A DNA stretch of 64,000 bases from Algibacter luteus (GCF_900141715.1 NZ_FQYK01000004.1:303172-367171); one strand, 5' to 3'; counted from the first letter of the stretch, positions 16,977 through 27,582 are shown. Numbers and translations: made by a program. The notes: a model not told the origin generated them from the sequence alone.

Positions 16977-19900
16977 TTATTTTTTTCTTAAATCGAGCGT
17001 GTTTGGAAACTCAAAATTAATGGGCAACTCTTTATATTTAAACTTTTTTAAACTTGTTTTCTTCTGAATACCTTGGTATTCTTTTTTAGTAATTTTATCG
17101 TCTTGATCTGGGACCACATCACCCTGTGTATGCCCAAAGCCCCAGAAACGATTAATACGTCTCGATTCGGCTTCATAGCTATTTACAGGATACGTTTCAT
17201 ACGAACGCCCTCCTGGATGCGCCACAAAATAGGTACAACCTCCAATAGACTGTTTGTTCCAAGTGTCAATAATATCAAATACTAAAGGCGCATCAACACC
17301 AATGGTTGGATGTAATGCTGAATACGGATTCCACGCTTTATAACGGATTCCAGATACATATTCACCTTTTACACCTGTGTTTTTTAAAGGCACTTTTACG
17401 CCGTTGCAAGTTACAATATATCTTTCATCTACAAAGTTTGAAATTTTTATTTGAATACGTTCTAACGACGAGTCCACATAACGTGCGGTTCCGCCGCCAG
17501 CCATTTCTTCACCAAGGACATTCCAAGGTTCAATAGCAGCTCTTAATTCTACATGCATGTGGTTTATTGTGGTCATTCCATGAAGTGGGAATCTGAATTC
17601 GAAAAACGGGTCGAACCAATCTTCTCTGAATTCATAGCCAGCTTTATTTAACTGACGTACAATATCTTTGATGTCTTCGCGAACAAAATGTTCAATTAAA
17701 AATTTATCGTGTAATTCGGTTCCCCAACGCACCAAATCGTGTTCGTAAGGCGTTTTCCAAAACCAAGCCACTAAGGTTCTCACTAACAAATTTTGCATCA
17801 AACTCATTTGTGGGTGAGGCGGCATATCAAAAGCACGAAGTTCAAGAATACCTAATCGACCAGACGATGAATCTGGAGAATACAATTTATCAATACAGAA
17901 TTCTGCACGGTGCGTGTTTCCGGTTAAATCGGTTAATAAATGTCGAAACAATCTATCGGTTAACCAAAACGGCACATCGCCGCCTTTCGGGATTTTGCTA
18001 AAAGCAATTTCCAGTTCGTAAAGATTTTCCATTCTAGCTTCATCAATACGTGGCGCTTGACTGGTAGGTCCAATAAAAGCACCAGAAAATAGATAGGATA
18101 ATCCCGGGTGATGCTGCCAAAAGGTTAATAAGCTTCGTAGTAAACTCGGTTTACGCAACAACGGACTATCGGCAGGAGTAACACCACCTAAAGTCACGTG
18201 ATTACCACCACCAGTACCTGTGTGTTTACCGTCTAGCATGAATTTTTCGGTACCTAGTCTAGATTGTTTGGCATGTTTGTAAAGCGTTATGGTATTATCA
18301 GTAAGCTCTTTCCAATTTTTTGCTGGGTGTACATTTACCTCTATAACGCCCGGATCTGGCGTTATTTTCATAGATTCTAAACGGTTATCTTTTGGAGGAT
18401 CGTAGCCTTCTAAAATAACAGGGATGTTTAAGGCTTTAGCTGTCGCTTCAATAGATGCCATTAAATCTAAAAACATTTCAGCAGTGTCTAAAGGAGGTAA
18501 AAATAAATAGAGCTTGCCTTCTCTTACCTCTGAACATAATGCGGTACGAATGAAGAATTTTTCTTCACTTTTTTCAACCTTATTATTCTGAAACGCTTCA
18601 AAACGTTTGTTCACTTGTGCAGTGAAATTTGGAAACTTTTTTGGTTTTGAAAATTGGTCGGGCTCCACCACAGGAAACTCTTCTAGCTTCGCCTTTTTTA
18701 TGAGTGATTTTAATGGTAATCGTAATCCCACTGGTGAATTTCCAGGAATCAAAAAGATGTTTTTTCGTCTTAGCTTCCAAGCGGAAGTTAACCAAGTATT
18801 CTTGTAATTATTTAAGGGTAACACATAACCAACTGGTTTGGAAGTGCCTTCCTTCAAGATTTCTTTTAACTTATCTTTGACTAATAAATTACCATTGTCT
18901 TTTGTCGGATCAATATCAATAGGCATTTTCCCTTCTTCCCACAAGAAATAAAAACTATCCTCGTAAGTTGGCTTTATAAATTTATCTGAAACGCCTAAAT
19001 AGGTCGTTAAGGTTTTCAGGAATTTTTTATCGGCATTTTTTGGTAAGGTATAATCATCAGCAAATAGCGATAACAAGTTTTTAGTATTCCAAATGGGTTT
19101 GCCATCTTTTCGCCAGCAAATCTCAATAGACCAACGTGGAAGCGGTTCTCCTGGATACCATTTCCCTTGGGCTTGATGTAAGACACCGCCTTTACCAAAC
19201 TCGTCGTATAATTTTGCGGAGAGGTCTTTAGCCAACTCCCTTTTATGTGGACCATCGGCATCAGTATTCCATTCCGGAGACTCCATATCATCAATAGACA
19301 CAAAGGTTGGTTCGCCTCCCATAGTGAGACGTACATCGCCTTTTTCTAATTGTTCTTCTACTTTAAAACCAAGATTGTAAATGGCGTTCCATTGCTCTTC
19401 GGTATAAGGTTTGGTAACTCTGGGCGATTCAAAAATTCGTTTTACGGAGTTTTCATAAAAGAATTCGGTTTCACAAATATCTGTCATACCAGAAACGGCA
19501 GCAGCACTTTCAAACGATGGTGTACAAGCCAAAGGAATATGTCCTTCACCAGCCAAAAGACCAGACGTGGCATCAAGACCAATCCAACCAGCACCTGGAA
19601 TGTAAACTTCTGCCCAAGCATGTAAATCGGTAAAATCGGCTTCAGGACCAGAAGGACCATCTAATGATTTTTCATCGGCAGACAATTGCACCAAATAACC
19701 GGAAACAAAACGCGCTCCCAATCCTAAGTGACGCATCACCTGAACAAATAACCAGGCATAATCTCTACAGGACCCATTTTTGCGTTCTAAGGTTTCTTCA
19801 CAGGACTGCACACCCGGATCCATACGGATGTTATAGTTTAGAAATTCATATATTTTTCGATTGATATCGATTAAAAAGTAAATGGTTTTTCTAGGCGTAT

Positions 19901-20306
19901 AATCAATGGTCTTTAAAAATTCCTGCAATAAAGTGCCTTTATCTGTTATTTCTAGATAAGGGATAAGTTCTTTTTGTGTGGTTTCGGTATATTTAAACGG
20001 AAACTCTTCAGCATATTTTTCTACAAAAAAATCAAACGGATTTATGGTTTTTAAATCTGCAATAATTTCAACATCTACAGAGAGTTCGGTAGTTTTTTCC
20101 GGAAATGTTAATCGCGCTAAGTAATTCCCAAAAGGATCTTGTTGCCAATTAAAGAAATGATTTTCAGGCTTTATTTTTATCGAATAGGCTTCAATAGGTG
20201 TTCTGCTATGTGGTGCAGGACGAAGTCTAAAAATGTGAGGAGATAATGCTACAGAACGATCGTATTTATACAATGTTTTATGCGAAATAACTACTTTAAG
20301 CGCCAT
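16977..20306 (-). CDS. transglutaminase-DUF2126 fusion, probable amidoligase
   Basis: An 1109-residue protein, usual for the family. The N-terminal region (1-~290) is a transglutaminase-like domain with catalytic Cys in NGSCRDYAWLFVQ and His in DLHAWAEVYIPGAGW. The remainder is DUF2126, classed with the GCS/glutamine-synthetase-like COOH-NH2 ligases, with TMGGEPTFVSIDD, a conserved KHTGTGGGNHVTLGG loop and HMHVELRAAIEPWN. It probably pairs a ligase with an amide-cleaving or transferring domain. It is the first gene of the operon, reading left from 20306, and has the 200-base spacer before guaC as its upstream region. No proteasome-like peptidase, often found with such clusters, is in the window. 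Confidence 0.9.
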   Translation of the reverse strand: MALKVVISHKTLYKYDRSVALSPHIFRLRPAPHSRTPIEAYSIKIKPENHFFNWQQDPFGNYLARLTFPEKTTELSVDVEIIADLKTINPFDFFVEKYAEEFPFKYTETTQKELIPYLEITDKGTLLQEFLKTIDYTPRKTIYFLIDINRKIYEFLNYNIRMDPGVQSCEETLERKNGSCRDYAWLFVQVMRHLGLGARFVSGYLVQLSADEKSLDGPSGPEADFTDLHAWAEVYIPGAGWIGLDATSGLLAGEGHIPLACTPSFESAAAVSGMTDICETEFFYENSVKRIFESPRVTKPYTEEQWNAIYNLGFKVEEQLEKGDVRLTMGGEPTFVSIDDMESPEWNTDADGPHKRELAKDLSAKLYDEFGKGGVLHQAQGKWYPGEPLPRWSIEICWRKDGKPIWNTKNLLSLFADDYTLPKNADKKFLKTLTTYLGVSDKFIKPTYEDSFYFLWEEGKMPIDIDPTKDNGNLLVKDKLKEILKEGTSKPVGYVLPLNNYKNTWLTSAWKLRRKNIFLIPGNSPVGLRLPLKSLIKKAKLEEFPVVEPDQFSKPKKFPNFTAQVNKRFEAFQNNKVEKSEEKFFIRTALCSEVREGKLYLFLPPLDTAEMFLDLMASIEATAKALNIPVILEGYDPPKDNRLESMKITPDPGVIEVNVHPAKNWKELTDNTITLYKHAKQSRLGTEKFMLDGKHTGTGGGNHVTLGGVTPADSPLLRKPSLLRSLLTFWQHHPGLSYLFSGAFIGPTSQAPRIDEARMENLYELEIAFSKIPKGGDVPFWLTDRLFRHLLTDLTGNTHRAEFCIDKLYSPDSSSGRLGILELRAFDMPPHPQMSLMQNLLVRTLVAWFWKTPYEHDLVRWGTELHDKFLIEHFVREDIKDIVRQLNKAGYEFREDWFDPFFEFRFPLHGMTTINHMHVELRAAIEPWNVLGEEMAGGGTARYVDSSLERIQIKISNFVDERYIVTCNGVKVPLKNTGVKGEYVSGIRYKAWNPYSALHPTIGVDAPLVFDIIDTWNKQSIGGCTYFVAHPGGRSYETYPVNSYEAESRRINRFWGFGHTQGDVVPDQDDKITKKEYQGIQKKTSLKKFKYKELPINFEFPNTLDLRKK

Positions 20307-20511
20307 ATATGGATTGGTTTTTTGATATTACAATTTAAGTTATTTCTTTTTAGTATTTACAGAAATACCGTTTAAATAGTCATATAATTAATAGGCATTA
20401 ATTGTGATTTTAATTTATTTAGTGTCCTGAAATTGAAAATTTTCAAAAAGCGTAAGTTTTCTATTGAAACTACTTCTTACATGGAAATCTAATAAAAAGA
20501 AATGGCTGTCT

Positions 20512-21552
20512 TTAAGATTTATAAACTTGATTTTCTTGTTCGGCAACGCGAATAAAGGTAGTGCGTTTGGTTAATTCTTTTAATCGAGCTGCTCCTACAT
20601 AAGTGCATGTACTGCGCAAACCACCTAAAATATCCAGAATGGTTTCATTGACATCACCACGATAGGGCACATCAACCGTTTTGCCTTCACTAGCGCGATA
20701 TTCGGCAACGCCTCCAGCATGTTTATCCATAGCTGTTGTAGAGCTCATCCCGTAAAATTGTCGAAATTTTTGTCCGTTTTTTTCAATGATTTCACCACCG
20801 CTTTCGTTATGTCCAGCTAACATGCCGCCTAACATCACAAAATCCGCTCCTGCGCCAAAGGCTTTGGCCACATCACCTGGTGAAGCGCAACCACCATCGC
20901 TTATAATTTGTCCGCCTAAACCATGTGCTGCATCTGCACATTCAATGATTGCCGAAAGTTGCGGATAGCCTACACCAGTTTTTATGCGTGTTGTACATAC
21001 AGAGCCGGGACCAATGCCCACTTTAATAATATCGGCACCAGATAATAGTAATTCTTCAACCATCTCGCCAGTAACAACATTACCTGCTATAATCACCTTT
21101 TCGGGATACTGAGCGCGTACGTTTTTTACAAAATCTGCGAAGTACTCAGAGTATCCATTAGCTACATCAATACATATAAATTTAAGTTGCGGATGTGAAG
21201 TGAAAATTGCGCTTAATCTTTTGTTATCTTGCTTACCAATACCTGTGCTAATGGCTATATAATCTTCAATGCCTTGTGGTGCTTGGTTTAAAAACGCATC
21301 CCATTCTTCTAAACTGTAATGTTTATGTATCGCAGTAATGACTTTGTGTTTTGATAAAGCGGTTGCCATTTCGAAGGTTCCAACGGTATCCATGTTTGCG
21401 GCTATAATAGGAATACCTTCCCAAGTTAACGGACTGTGTAAAAATTTAAAATCGCGGTTTAAAGTCACTTCAGATCTGCTTTTTAGCGTCGATCGTTTCG
21501 GGCGAATCATCACGTCTTTAAAGCCTAATTTTATTTCGTATTCAATGCGCAT
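20512..21552 (-). CDS. guaC: GMP reductase
   Basis: A 346-residue TIM-barrel enzyme of the IMPDH/GMPR family that converts GMP to IMP with NADPH, for purine salvage. The active-site loop [15 protein letters not shown] carries the catalytic cysteine, and [20 protein letters not shown] starts the barrel. There is no CBS pair, and the length matches GuaC rather than IMP dehydrogenase. [13 protein letters not shown] and the [18 protein letters not shown] end also fit GuaC. It is a single gene with its own spacer on both sides. Confidence 0.95.
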   Translation of the reverse strand: MRIEYEIKLGFKDVMIRPKRSTLKSRSEVTLNRDFKFLHSPLTWEGIPIIAANMDTVGTFEMATALSKHKVITAIHKHYSLEEWDAFLNQAPQGIEDYIAISTGIGKQDNKRLSAIFTSHPQLKFICIDVANGYSEYFADFVKNVRAQYPEKVIIAGNVVTGEMVEELLLSGADIIKVGIGPGSVCTTRIKTGVGYPQLSAIIECADAAHGLGGQIISDGGCASPGDVAKAFGAGADFVMLGGMLAGHNESGGEIIEKNGQKFRQFYGMSSTTAMDKHAGGVAEYRASEGKTVDVPYRGDVNETILDILGGLRSTCTYVGAARLKELTKRTTFIRVAEQENQVYKS

Positions 21553-21683
21553 AAGTTAATTTGTATTGTAAGTTTTTATTATAATCTAAAAATAGAGAAA
21601 TTCAGAAGAAATACGAAGCTTAATAGGTGGAATAGTTTTGTTAATTACCATAATTATAGATATGTTTGTTAAAAATGCACTAA

Positions 21684-23105
21684 ATGAAGATTTTCCCTAA
21701 ATCTATTGGCAAAATAAAAATGAAAAAGAAGCTTTCAATCTTCATTTTTGTGTCTATTGCTGCCATATTAATAATTGGATTTTTCTTTATTGAAAAAAAA
21801 ATATATGCTGAAAGTGCGGCAATCTTCCTCTTAATTTTAGCCATTATTCAAGTTTTGGCTTTGCAATATTTCCTAAAAAATCAACTTAAAAACGACGTAG
21901 TTAAATCTAATTTGAGATTAAGGTTAGAGGAATTAAAAGACAAGCTAGAACTATCTGAAGAGTTAGCGAATCATAAATCGATTTATTTGGCTAACATGAG
22001 TTACGAAGTGCGCACTCCTTTAAATACCGTTTTAGGGATGCTAAATATGCTAAAACAAACTAATTTAGATAGCGACCAATCGGCGCAAGTTGAAATTGCC
22101 GAATACTCTTCCAAGCATTTATTGCAACTGGTAAATATGGTAACCGACAATGCTGAAGCTAATGAAGAGGAGGTGACATTGAATTTAAAAACCGTAGATT
22201 TAAAAGCAGACTTAACGAAGCTCTTTAAGGTATTTGAATATCAAACCTGGGAGAAAGGATTAGAATTTGATTTTAAATTTTTATCAGAAGAAAACGGTAA
22301 ATTTTTAGTACTTGCTGATTCTGCTCGAATTCAACAGGTATTAATTAATTTGATTAATAATGCGATAAAATTCACGCATACAGGAAAAATCTCAATCATC
22401 GTTGACCAATCTGTTGGAATAGACAACGATCAAATCATAACCTTTTATATAAAAGACACGGGCATTGGTATGAAGCCAAAAGATGCTAAAAGTATTTTCA
22501 TGAATACTGAAGGCATTGGGAAAAATTCTATTTTAAGAGATTACAGAGGTGGCGGCATGGGACTTATAATTTCTCATAAATTGGTGAGTATTATGGGTGG
22601 GCAATTGAAAGTTGAAAGTAAAGAGAATGAAGGCTCTACGTTTTACTTTAGTTTACAGTTGAAAAAGACTTTAAATGTGAAATCTGAAGAGGAGATACAT
22701 CGCCCCGTTTTATCCGATAAATTTAATGTTTTAGTGGCAGAAGATAATAGGATGAACCAAAAGGTCATCAAGTTTATTTTAGAGCGACAAGGCGCTGATT
22801 GTACATTCGCAAAAAACGGATTGGAAGCTGTAGATTTATACAAAATATTAGATTTCGATATGATTTTTATGGATATCTACATGCCTGATATGGATGGATA
22901 TGAAGCTACCAAATTCATAAAAGAAACCGAAAAATATGCCATTTCTAACACACCTATAATCGGTGTTTCGGCAAGTGCTTTTGAGAAAGATATTGAAAAA
23001 GCGAAACTCGCAGGTATTGATGATTATTTATCAAAACCTATTGATGTTGAAAAGTTAAAAAAGCTATTAGTAAAATACGCTCACAAAGATATTGAGACTG
23101 AATAA
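21684..23105 (+). CDS. hybrid histidine kinase-like protein with Tyr in place of the phospho-acceptor His
   Basis: A 473-residue inner-membrane protein. Two N-terminal membrane segments (LSIFIFVSIAAILIIGFFF and AAIFLLILAIIQVLALQYF) leave almost no periplasmic sensor. The dimerisation/phospho-acceptor helix reads YLANMSYEVRTPLN: residue 107 is Tyr (TAC at 22002-22004), where His is expected. The ATPase domain is intact, with N box INLINNAIKFT, DTGIGM and GGGMGL. A C-terminal receiver domain follows, with the acceptor in MDIYMPD at D397 and the conserved lysine in LSKPI. A second possible start is at 21720. No response regulator is adjacent. It may be a pseudokinase working through ATP binding or through its receiver; the base call deserves confirmation. 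Confidence 0.88.
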   Translation: MKIFPKSIGKIKMKKKLSIFIFVSIAAILIIGFFFIEKKIYAESAAIFLLILAIIQVLALQYFLKNQLKNDVVKSNLRLRLEELKDKLELSEELANHKSIYLANMSYEVRTPLNTVLGMLNMLKQTNLDSDQSAQVEIAEYSSKHLLQLVNMVTDNAEANEEEVTLNLKTVDLKADLTKLFKVFEYQTWEKGLEFDFKFLSEENGKFLVLADSARIQQVLINLINNAIKFTHTGKISIIVDQSVGIDNDQIITFYIKDTGIGMKPKDAKSIFMNTEGIGKNSILRDYRGGGMGLIISHKLVSIMGGQLKVESKENEGSTFYFSLQLKKTLNVKSEEEIHRPVLSDKFNVLVAEDNRMNQKVIKFILERQGADCTFAKNGLEAVDLYKILDFDMIFMDIYMPDMDGYEATKFIKETEKYAISNTPIIGVSASAFEKDIEKAKLAGIDDYLSKPIDVEKLKKLLVKYAHKDIETE

Positions 23106-23115
23106 TTTTACGTTT

Positions 23116-23496
23116 TTATTTTATAGCAATAACACTTATTTCTACGTTAACATTTTTAGGTAGTCTTGCCACTTGTACCGTTTCTCTTGCTGGTGCATTA
23201 GCATCATCGAAATAACTACCATAGACTTCATTTATTTGTGCAAAATCATCCATATTAGAAATGAAAATTGATGATTTTATAACGTTCTCAAAAGTCATAC
23301 TTGCTGCTTCTAAAACCGATTTAAGATTCTGCATAACCTGATGCGTTTCATCTTTAATGTTTTCTAAAACTAAGGCATTAGTTTCAGGGTTAATAGCTAT
23401 TTGACCCGATGTGTATAAGGTATTGTTAACTAAAATGGCTTGATTATAAGGCCCAATAGGAGCAGGCGCTTTATCAGTAGTTATAATGGTTTTCAT
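23116..23496 (-). CDS. ridA: RidA-family enamine/imine deaminase
   Basis: A 126-residue trimeric-type Rid protein that hydrolyses reactive 2-aminoacrylate and related imines released by PLP enzymes. The N-terminal TDKAPAPIGPYNQA, the NTLYTSGQIAINPET strand and the ARETVQVARLPKN motif, with the substrate-binding arginine, all fit RidA rather than inactive subfamilies. The start at 23496 is favoured because family members begin with MKxIIxTxxAP; a second ATG two codons upstream (23502) is possible. It follows lptD on the minus strand with little spacing. Confidence 0.92.
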   Translation of the reverse strand: MKTIITTDKAPAPIGPYNQAILVNNTLYTSGQIAINPETNALVLENIKDETHQVMQNLKSVLEAASMTFENVIKSSIFISNMDDFAQINEVYGSYFDDANAPARETVQVARLPKNVNVEISVIAIK

Positions 23497-23507
23497 AAGC
23501 AAAGAGT

Positions 23508-26270
23508 TTAAAACTGAATATCTGGTTGTCTACGTTTTTCGTATTTAAGATCGCTAAGTAAACTAGATTTTATACCAATAAAAAAGTTCCAAGAACTTCT
23601 ATCACTAAAAGGTACCCAACTAAAATTCATTCGCCAACTTAATAAATCACGTTCAAATCGTAATTGCGTATATGTAAATCCAGCATTTTTTAAATCATAA
23701 CCCGAAGATCCACCAATAGACCATTTTGGTGACAGTTGAATATCGCCAGAAAACATAAGCGAGTGGGAGGATATTTCATTTTGTCTGGCACTGTTAGAAT
23801 AATTTACCGCATAAGCTACCCTCAAATTCCAGGGGATTTTATAGTTGTATAACTCACCGGAATCTTCTTCTTCCTTACCTTCGTCGCCTCGTATTTGCTG
23901 ATTTGCAAAATCTTCTGAAACGCCAAATAAATCGTCTGCACGACCACCGCTTCGAATATTTTCTTCTATACCGCTGTCCTTTTTCTTGTCTTTAGTATCC
24001 GCCTTTTTACTTTGTAATGACCAGCTGGCGTTCATACTTGCACTAGTTAATCTAAAAAGACTTCCTCCGTTATCAATATTAAACTTGTCGATTTTTTTAT
24101 TATTATTATCTAAAGCGTAGGGGTCAAGTGTGGCATTAAAGTTAATACTAAGCTTGTTCTGAAAAAGTTGTGTACCACCAGACATCCTTACCGGACTCCA
24201 TTGTAATGAATCGCCTGCGAAATTATATGAAGTTGAAAAATTTAAATTGTTTAATAATGTAATCTTTTTAGCTTCCGTTGCCGTAGAATCTCTATCTCTT
24301 ACTTTGGCTTCTAAATTGTTAGAAACTGAGATGCCCATAGAACTTGAAAAGTTTTTATTAGGCGTACCAAAAACCCCATTTTCAAAACGGGTGTATTCTA
24401 TAATGTCTCTTGTTGTTGTTCCATCAGCATCTATAATTTCATCACCTTCATAAGAATCATAATATTGATCAAAAGAAGGGTTGATGTTATAACTTATAGA
24501 AGGTCTCATAACATGCCTTATGGCTTTTATTTTTTTATCCTGACCTTCTTTTTCAAAATTAAACATACCGTAAATGGTTGTTCCTATGCTTGTACTGAAA
24601 TTATAGGTTCTAAAAGCATCAAACCCTTTAACATCTTCAGTTATGGTTTCATCTTCTGTAGTGTCGTAACTTCTGTTGATGGTTTTAAACGTCCAAACCT
24701 CATTAAAATTCGTACTGGCACTAGCACTAAAATATTTAAATAGCTTAAAGTTGGTTGCAAGCGGTATGGTATGCTGAAAACCTGCTTTAGCCTCTTCGAA
24801 CATTTCTTTTTTAAAGAATAACGAATCTGTAGTTTGAATTTGGTTTTCACCTCTGACGTTATACTGTAAATTTATATTTTGAAATATTCCTTTTTTTGAG
24901 CCAGATTTAGAGGCAAATGGATACATTCTGCCCACACTTCCCTGAAATGTAGGTAGCGTCATGTTAATCGTTTCTGTATTGGTGTTTTGCGAGTGCGTTG
25001 CCGTTAAACTATAATTAACCTGAGGTTCTCCAGAAAATGTTTTGGAATAAGAGACCGAAGAAGATAAAGTATTATTTAAAAACGCTCCAGAATTGACTTG
25101 GTTTACCGAAGAACGATAATAGGTACTACTACCTAAATTCACTGAGGCCGAAAAACGAGAACTTGGATTTGCTTTGGAATCTTGACTGTGCGACCATCTA
25201 AGATTATATACCGTATTTTTAGCATAATCAGGAAAACCACGTTCGCTAGAAATTAAATTTTCATACCTAAAACCTACATTACCACGAAATCTGTAACGTT
25301 TGGCATAAGTGCTTTCTAAGCGGGTTCCATAACTTCCGTTTGTATAATAATCACCTAAAACAGCTAAATCAACATAATCACTTATGGCAAAATAATAACC
25401 ACCGTTTTGTAGAAAGAAACCACGATCGTTTTGTTCTCCAAAAGTTGGAATAATCACACCTGAAGTATGGGTTTCACTTTGAGGAAAAAATCCGAATGGC
25501 AATCCTAAAGGTGTTGGTACATCATAGATAAATAGGTTTGCAAGTCCGGTTACTATTTTTTTACCAGGTACAATTTTAGCCTTTCTAAGTTTGATGTAGT
25601 ATTCAGGATCTTCAAGATTTTCGGCAGTCGTATATTTGGCGTCTTTTACAAAGTAAACCGAGTCGTTTTCTTTTTTTGTGATATTTGATACTACAGTTCC
25701 TTCACCTTGCTCGGTTTTAGAGTTGTAAATAAGTGCTTTTTGCGACTGAGTATTAAATACAATAGAGTCAGGTTCAACCACGTTTGTACCTTGAGTAAAA
25801 ACAGGTTTTTGGGTATAACCATTAATAGTATCGGTAATTCCTTTGGCATAAACCGTGTTTGTGTTATAATCTATGGTAATATCACCAGCAGTAATATTCA
25901 TATCGCCGTAATCAATTCGCGCTTCGTTGTATAAATACAATTTTTGCCTTTTTTGACTAAAGCGCGTATAATCATTGGCGTGATACTTTACGATATTTTC
26001 TAAAAGCTCTTTTTTAGGTTTTATAGAGTCTTTTACAATGGTATCTTGAGTTTTTTCTGAAGCCGGAATTAGAAGATCATTTACATTTGTACTCACACTG
26101 TCTTTTACGGTTCTATCAAGCGGTTTTCCTTTTTTAGGGATGTCTTGAGAGAAGCTTAACGTGTTAATAAACACTGTAAAACTTAATGCAAAAAGTATTT
26201 TAAAGTTGTTTGTACGCAACGCTTTTAAATGTATTTTTGTAAAAGTATGGCTCGGTTTTTGAAAAGCCAA
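23508..26270 (-). CDS. lptD: LptD-like LPS-assembly outer-membrane protein
   Basis: A 920-residue outer-membrane protein. A signal peptide (ILFALSFTVFINTLSFSQ) lies ~28 residues in, after a long basic N-region. An OstA/LptA-like periplasmic domain (~90-270: YNEARIDYGDMNITAGDITI, NTNTVYAKGITD) is followed by a large barrel full of alternating aromatic strands to the C terminus. LptD inserts lipopolysaccharide into the outer leaflet. Bacteroidota LptD is long like this and lies beside a muramoyl amidase gene, divergently as here. The start may be later than annotated, since the first ~28 residues are unusual for a signal peptide. Confidence 0.85.
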   Translation of the reverse strand: MAFQKPSHTFTKIHLKALRTNNFKILFALSFTVFINTLSFSQDIPKKGKPLDRTVKDSVSTNVNDLLIPASEKTQDTIVKDSIKPKKELLENIVKYHANDYTRFSQKRQKLYLYNEARIDYGDMNITAGDITIDYNTNTVYAKGITDTINGYTQKPVFTQGTNVVEPDSIVFNTQSQKALIYNSKTEQGEGTVVSNITKKENDSVYFVKDAKYTTAENLEDPEYYIKLRKAKIVPGKKIVTGLANLFIYDVPTPLGLPFGFFPQSETHTSGVIIPTFGEQNDRGFFLQNGGYYFAISDYVDLAVLGDYYTNGSYGTRLESTYAKRYRFRGNVGFRYENLISSERGFPDYAKNTVYNLRWSHSQDSKANPSSRFSASVNLGSSTYYRSSVNQVNSGAFLNNTLSSSVSYSKTFSGEPQVNYSLTATHSQNTNTETINMTLPTFQGSVGRMYPFASKSGSKKGIFQNINLQYNVRGENQIQTTDSLFFKKEMFEEAKAGFQHTIPLATNFKLFKYFSASASTNFNEVWTFKTINRSYDTTEDETITEDVKGFDAFRTYNFSTSIGTTIYGMFNFEKEGQDKKIKAIRHVMRPSISYNINPSFDQYYDSYEGDEIIDADGTTTRDIIEYTRFENGVFGTPNKNFSSSMGISVSNNLEAKVRDRDSTATEAKKITLLNNLNFSTSYNFAGDSLQWSPVRMSGGTQLFQNKLSINFNATLDPYALDNNNKKIDKFNIDNGGSLFRLTSASMNASWSLQSKKADTKDKKKDSGIEENIRSGGRADDLFGVSEDFANQQIRGDEGKEEEDSGELYNYKIPWNLRVAYAVNYSNSARQNEISSHSLMFSGDIQLSPKWSIGGSSGYDLKNAGFTYTQLRFERDLLSWRMNFSWVPFSDRSSWNFFIGIKSSLLSDLKYEKRRQPDIQF

Positions 26271-26441
26271 AATTACATATATTTTTCTGGGATTAATTTA
26301 ATATTCAAGTAAAAATTTAAATTTAAAATAAACAAGGTTTTTTAGTCGTTAAAATGGCATAAAAATTGAATTTAGTTTTTATCAAAAATGATGCCTTTGA
26401 TGAAATGATGGGGCGCCAGATGAAAAAATAGTAATTACCAC

Positions 26442-27551
26442 ATGAAAACGAACAACATTATACATTTCGTATCTTTTATAATAGTATTAACATTAGTTTC
26501 TTTTACTGGTGTTGAGGCACAAAACAATTCTAAAAAATTTGTCGTGGTGTTGGATGCTGGTCACGGTGGTAAAGACCCAGGAAACCTTGGTAATGGTTAC
26601 AGAGAAAAAGATATTGCCTTAAAAACAGTTTTGGCCATTGGTAAAGAGTTAGAGAAAAATAAAAACATAAAGGTTGTCTACACGCGTAAAACCGATGTGT
26701 TTGTAGATTTATTTGTTAGAGGAAAAATTGCCAATAAAGAAAAAGCAGATTTATTTGTATCAGTACACTGCGATTCTCATACGTCGCAGGCCTACGGTGC
26801 CGGTACATTTGTATTAGGAACACATAGAAATCAAACCAATTTTGAAGTTGCTAAAAAGGAAAACTCAGTAATTTTTATGGAGGAAGATTACGAGAAAAAC
26901 TATGCCGGTTTCGACCCTAATTCCCCAGAGTCAGTGATGAGTATTTTGTTAAGCCAAGAAGAATATCTCGATCAAAGTATTCAATTAGCAAGCTTAATTC
27001 AGAAAAAATTCACTTCTAAATTAAATCGAAAAGACCGTCGAGTAAAACAAGCTGGTTTTATCGTATTACATCAAACTGTAATGCCTAGTGTTTTGGTGGA
27101 GTTGGGCTTTTTAACAAATAAAAAAGAAGGTGCTTATTTAAATTCTAAAAAAGGCCAAATACAAATGGCAGAATCAATAGTAGAAGCTATTTTAGATTAC
27201 AAAAGTAGAATAGATAATAATGTAAGTGACTATGTTTTAAATGATATTGAAACTGATGTTATTTCAGATTCGGACACTAATCTTGAAAACATCACATTTA
27301 AAGTTCAAATAGCCGCAAGTTCTAAAGCTTTAGATACAAAACCTTATAATTTTAAAGGTTTAGATGTGATTTCTAGACATAAAGAAGGTAATTTGTATAA
27401 ATATTTTTATGGAAATTCTTCAGATTATGAAGCAACTAAAACCCTTGAACAAGAGGCAAAAAGCAAAGGATATACATCAAGTTTTATTGTAGCATTTAAA
27501 GACGGAAAAAAAATAGCTTTAATCGACGCTTTAAAATCCATTCCTAATTAA
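26442..27551 (+). CDS. N-acetylmuramoyl-L-alanine amidase with C-terminal SPOR-like domain
   Basis: A 369-residue secreted wall hydrolase that cuts the amide between muramic acid and the stem peptide. A signal peptide precedes the Amidase_3 domain with zinc ligands in VLDAGHGGKDPG, YREKDIALK and SVHCDSH, and the catalytic Glu in VLVELGFLTN. Residues ~285-369 (TFKVQIAASSKAL to FIVAFKDGKKI) resemble a SPOR-like septal-glycan-binding module. It is divergent from lptD and 50 bases ahead of the MCE gene, consistent with envelope maintenance and daughter-cell separation. Confidence 0.93.
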   Translation: MKTNNIIHFVSFIIVLTLVSFTGVEAQNNSKKFVVVLDAGHGGKDPGNLGNGYREKDIALKTVLAIGKELEKNKNIKVVYTRKTDVFVDLFVRGKIANKEKADLFVSVHCDSHTSQAYGAGTFVLGTHRNQTNFEVAKKENSVIFMEEDYEKNYAGFDPNSPESVMSILLSQEEYLDQSIQLASLIQKKFTSKLNRKDRRVKQAGFIVLHQTVMPSVLVELGFLTNKKEGAYLNSKKGQIQMAESIVEAILDYKSRIDNNVSDYVLNDIETDVISDSDTNLENITFKVQIAASSKALDTKPYNFKGLDVISRHKEGNLYKYFYGNSSDYEATKTLEQEAKSKGYTSSFIVAFKDGKKIALIDALKSIPN

Positions 27552-27574
27552 AGGTATTCTTCTTAAATTTATAT

Positions 27575-27582
27575 TAAATTTG
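27575..27582 (+). promoter_or_regulatory. candidate -7 box for the MCE gene
   Basis: TAAATTTG matches the Bacteroidota sigma-A -7 consensus TAnnTTTG and lies 19 bases before the TTG start. No TTTG-type -33 element is clear, so it may be a secondary promoter inside an amidase-MCE transcript. Confidence 0.35.
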
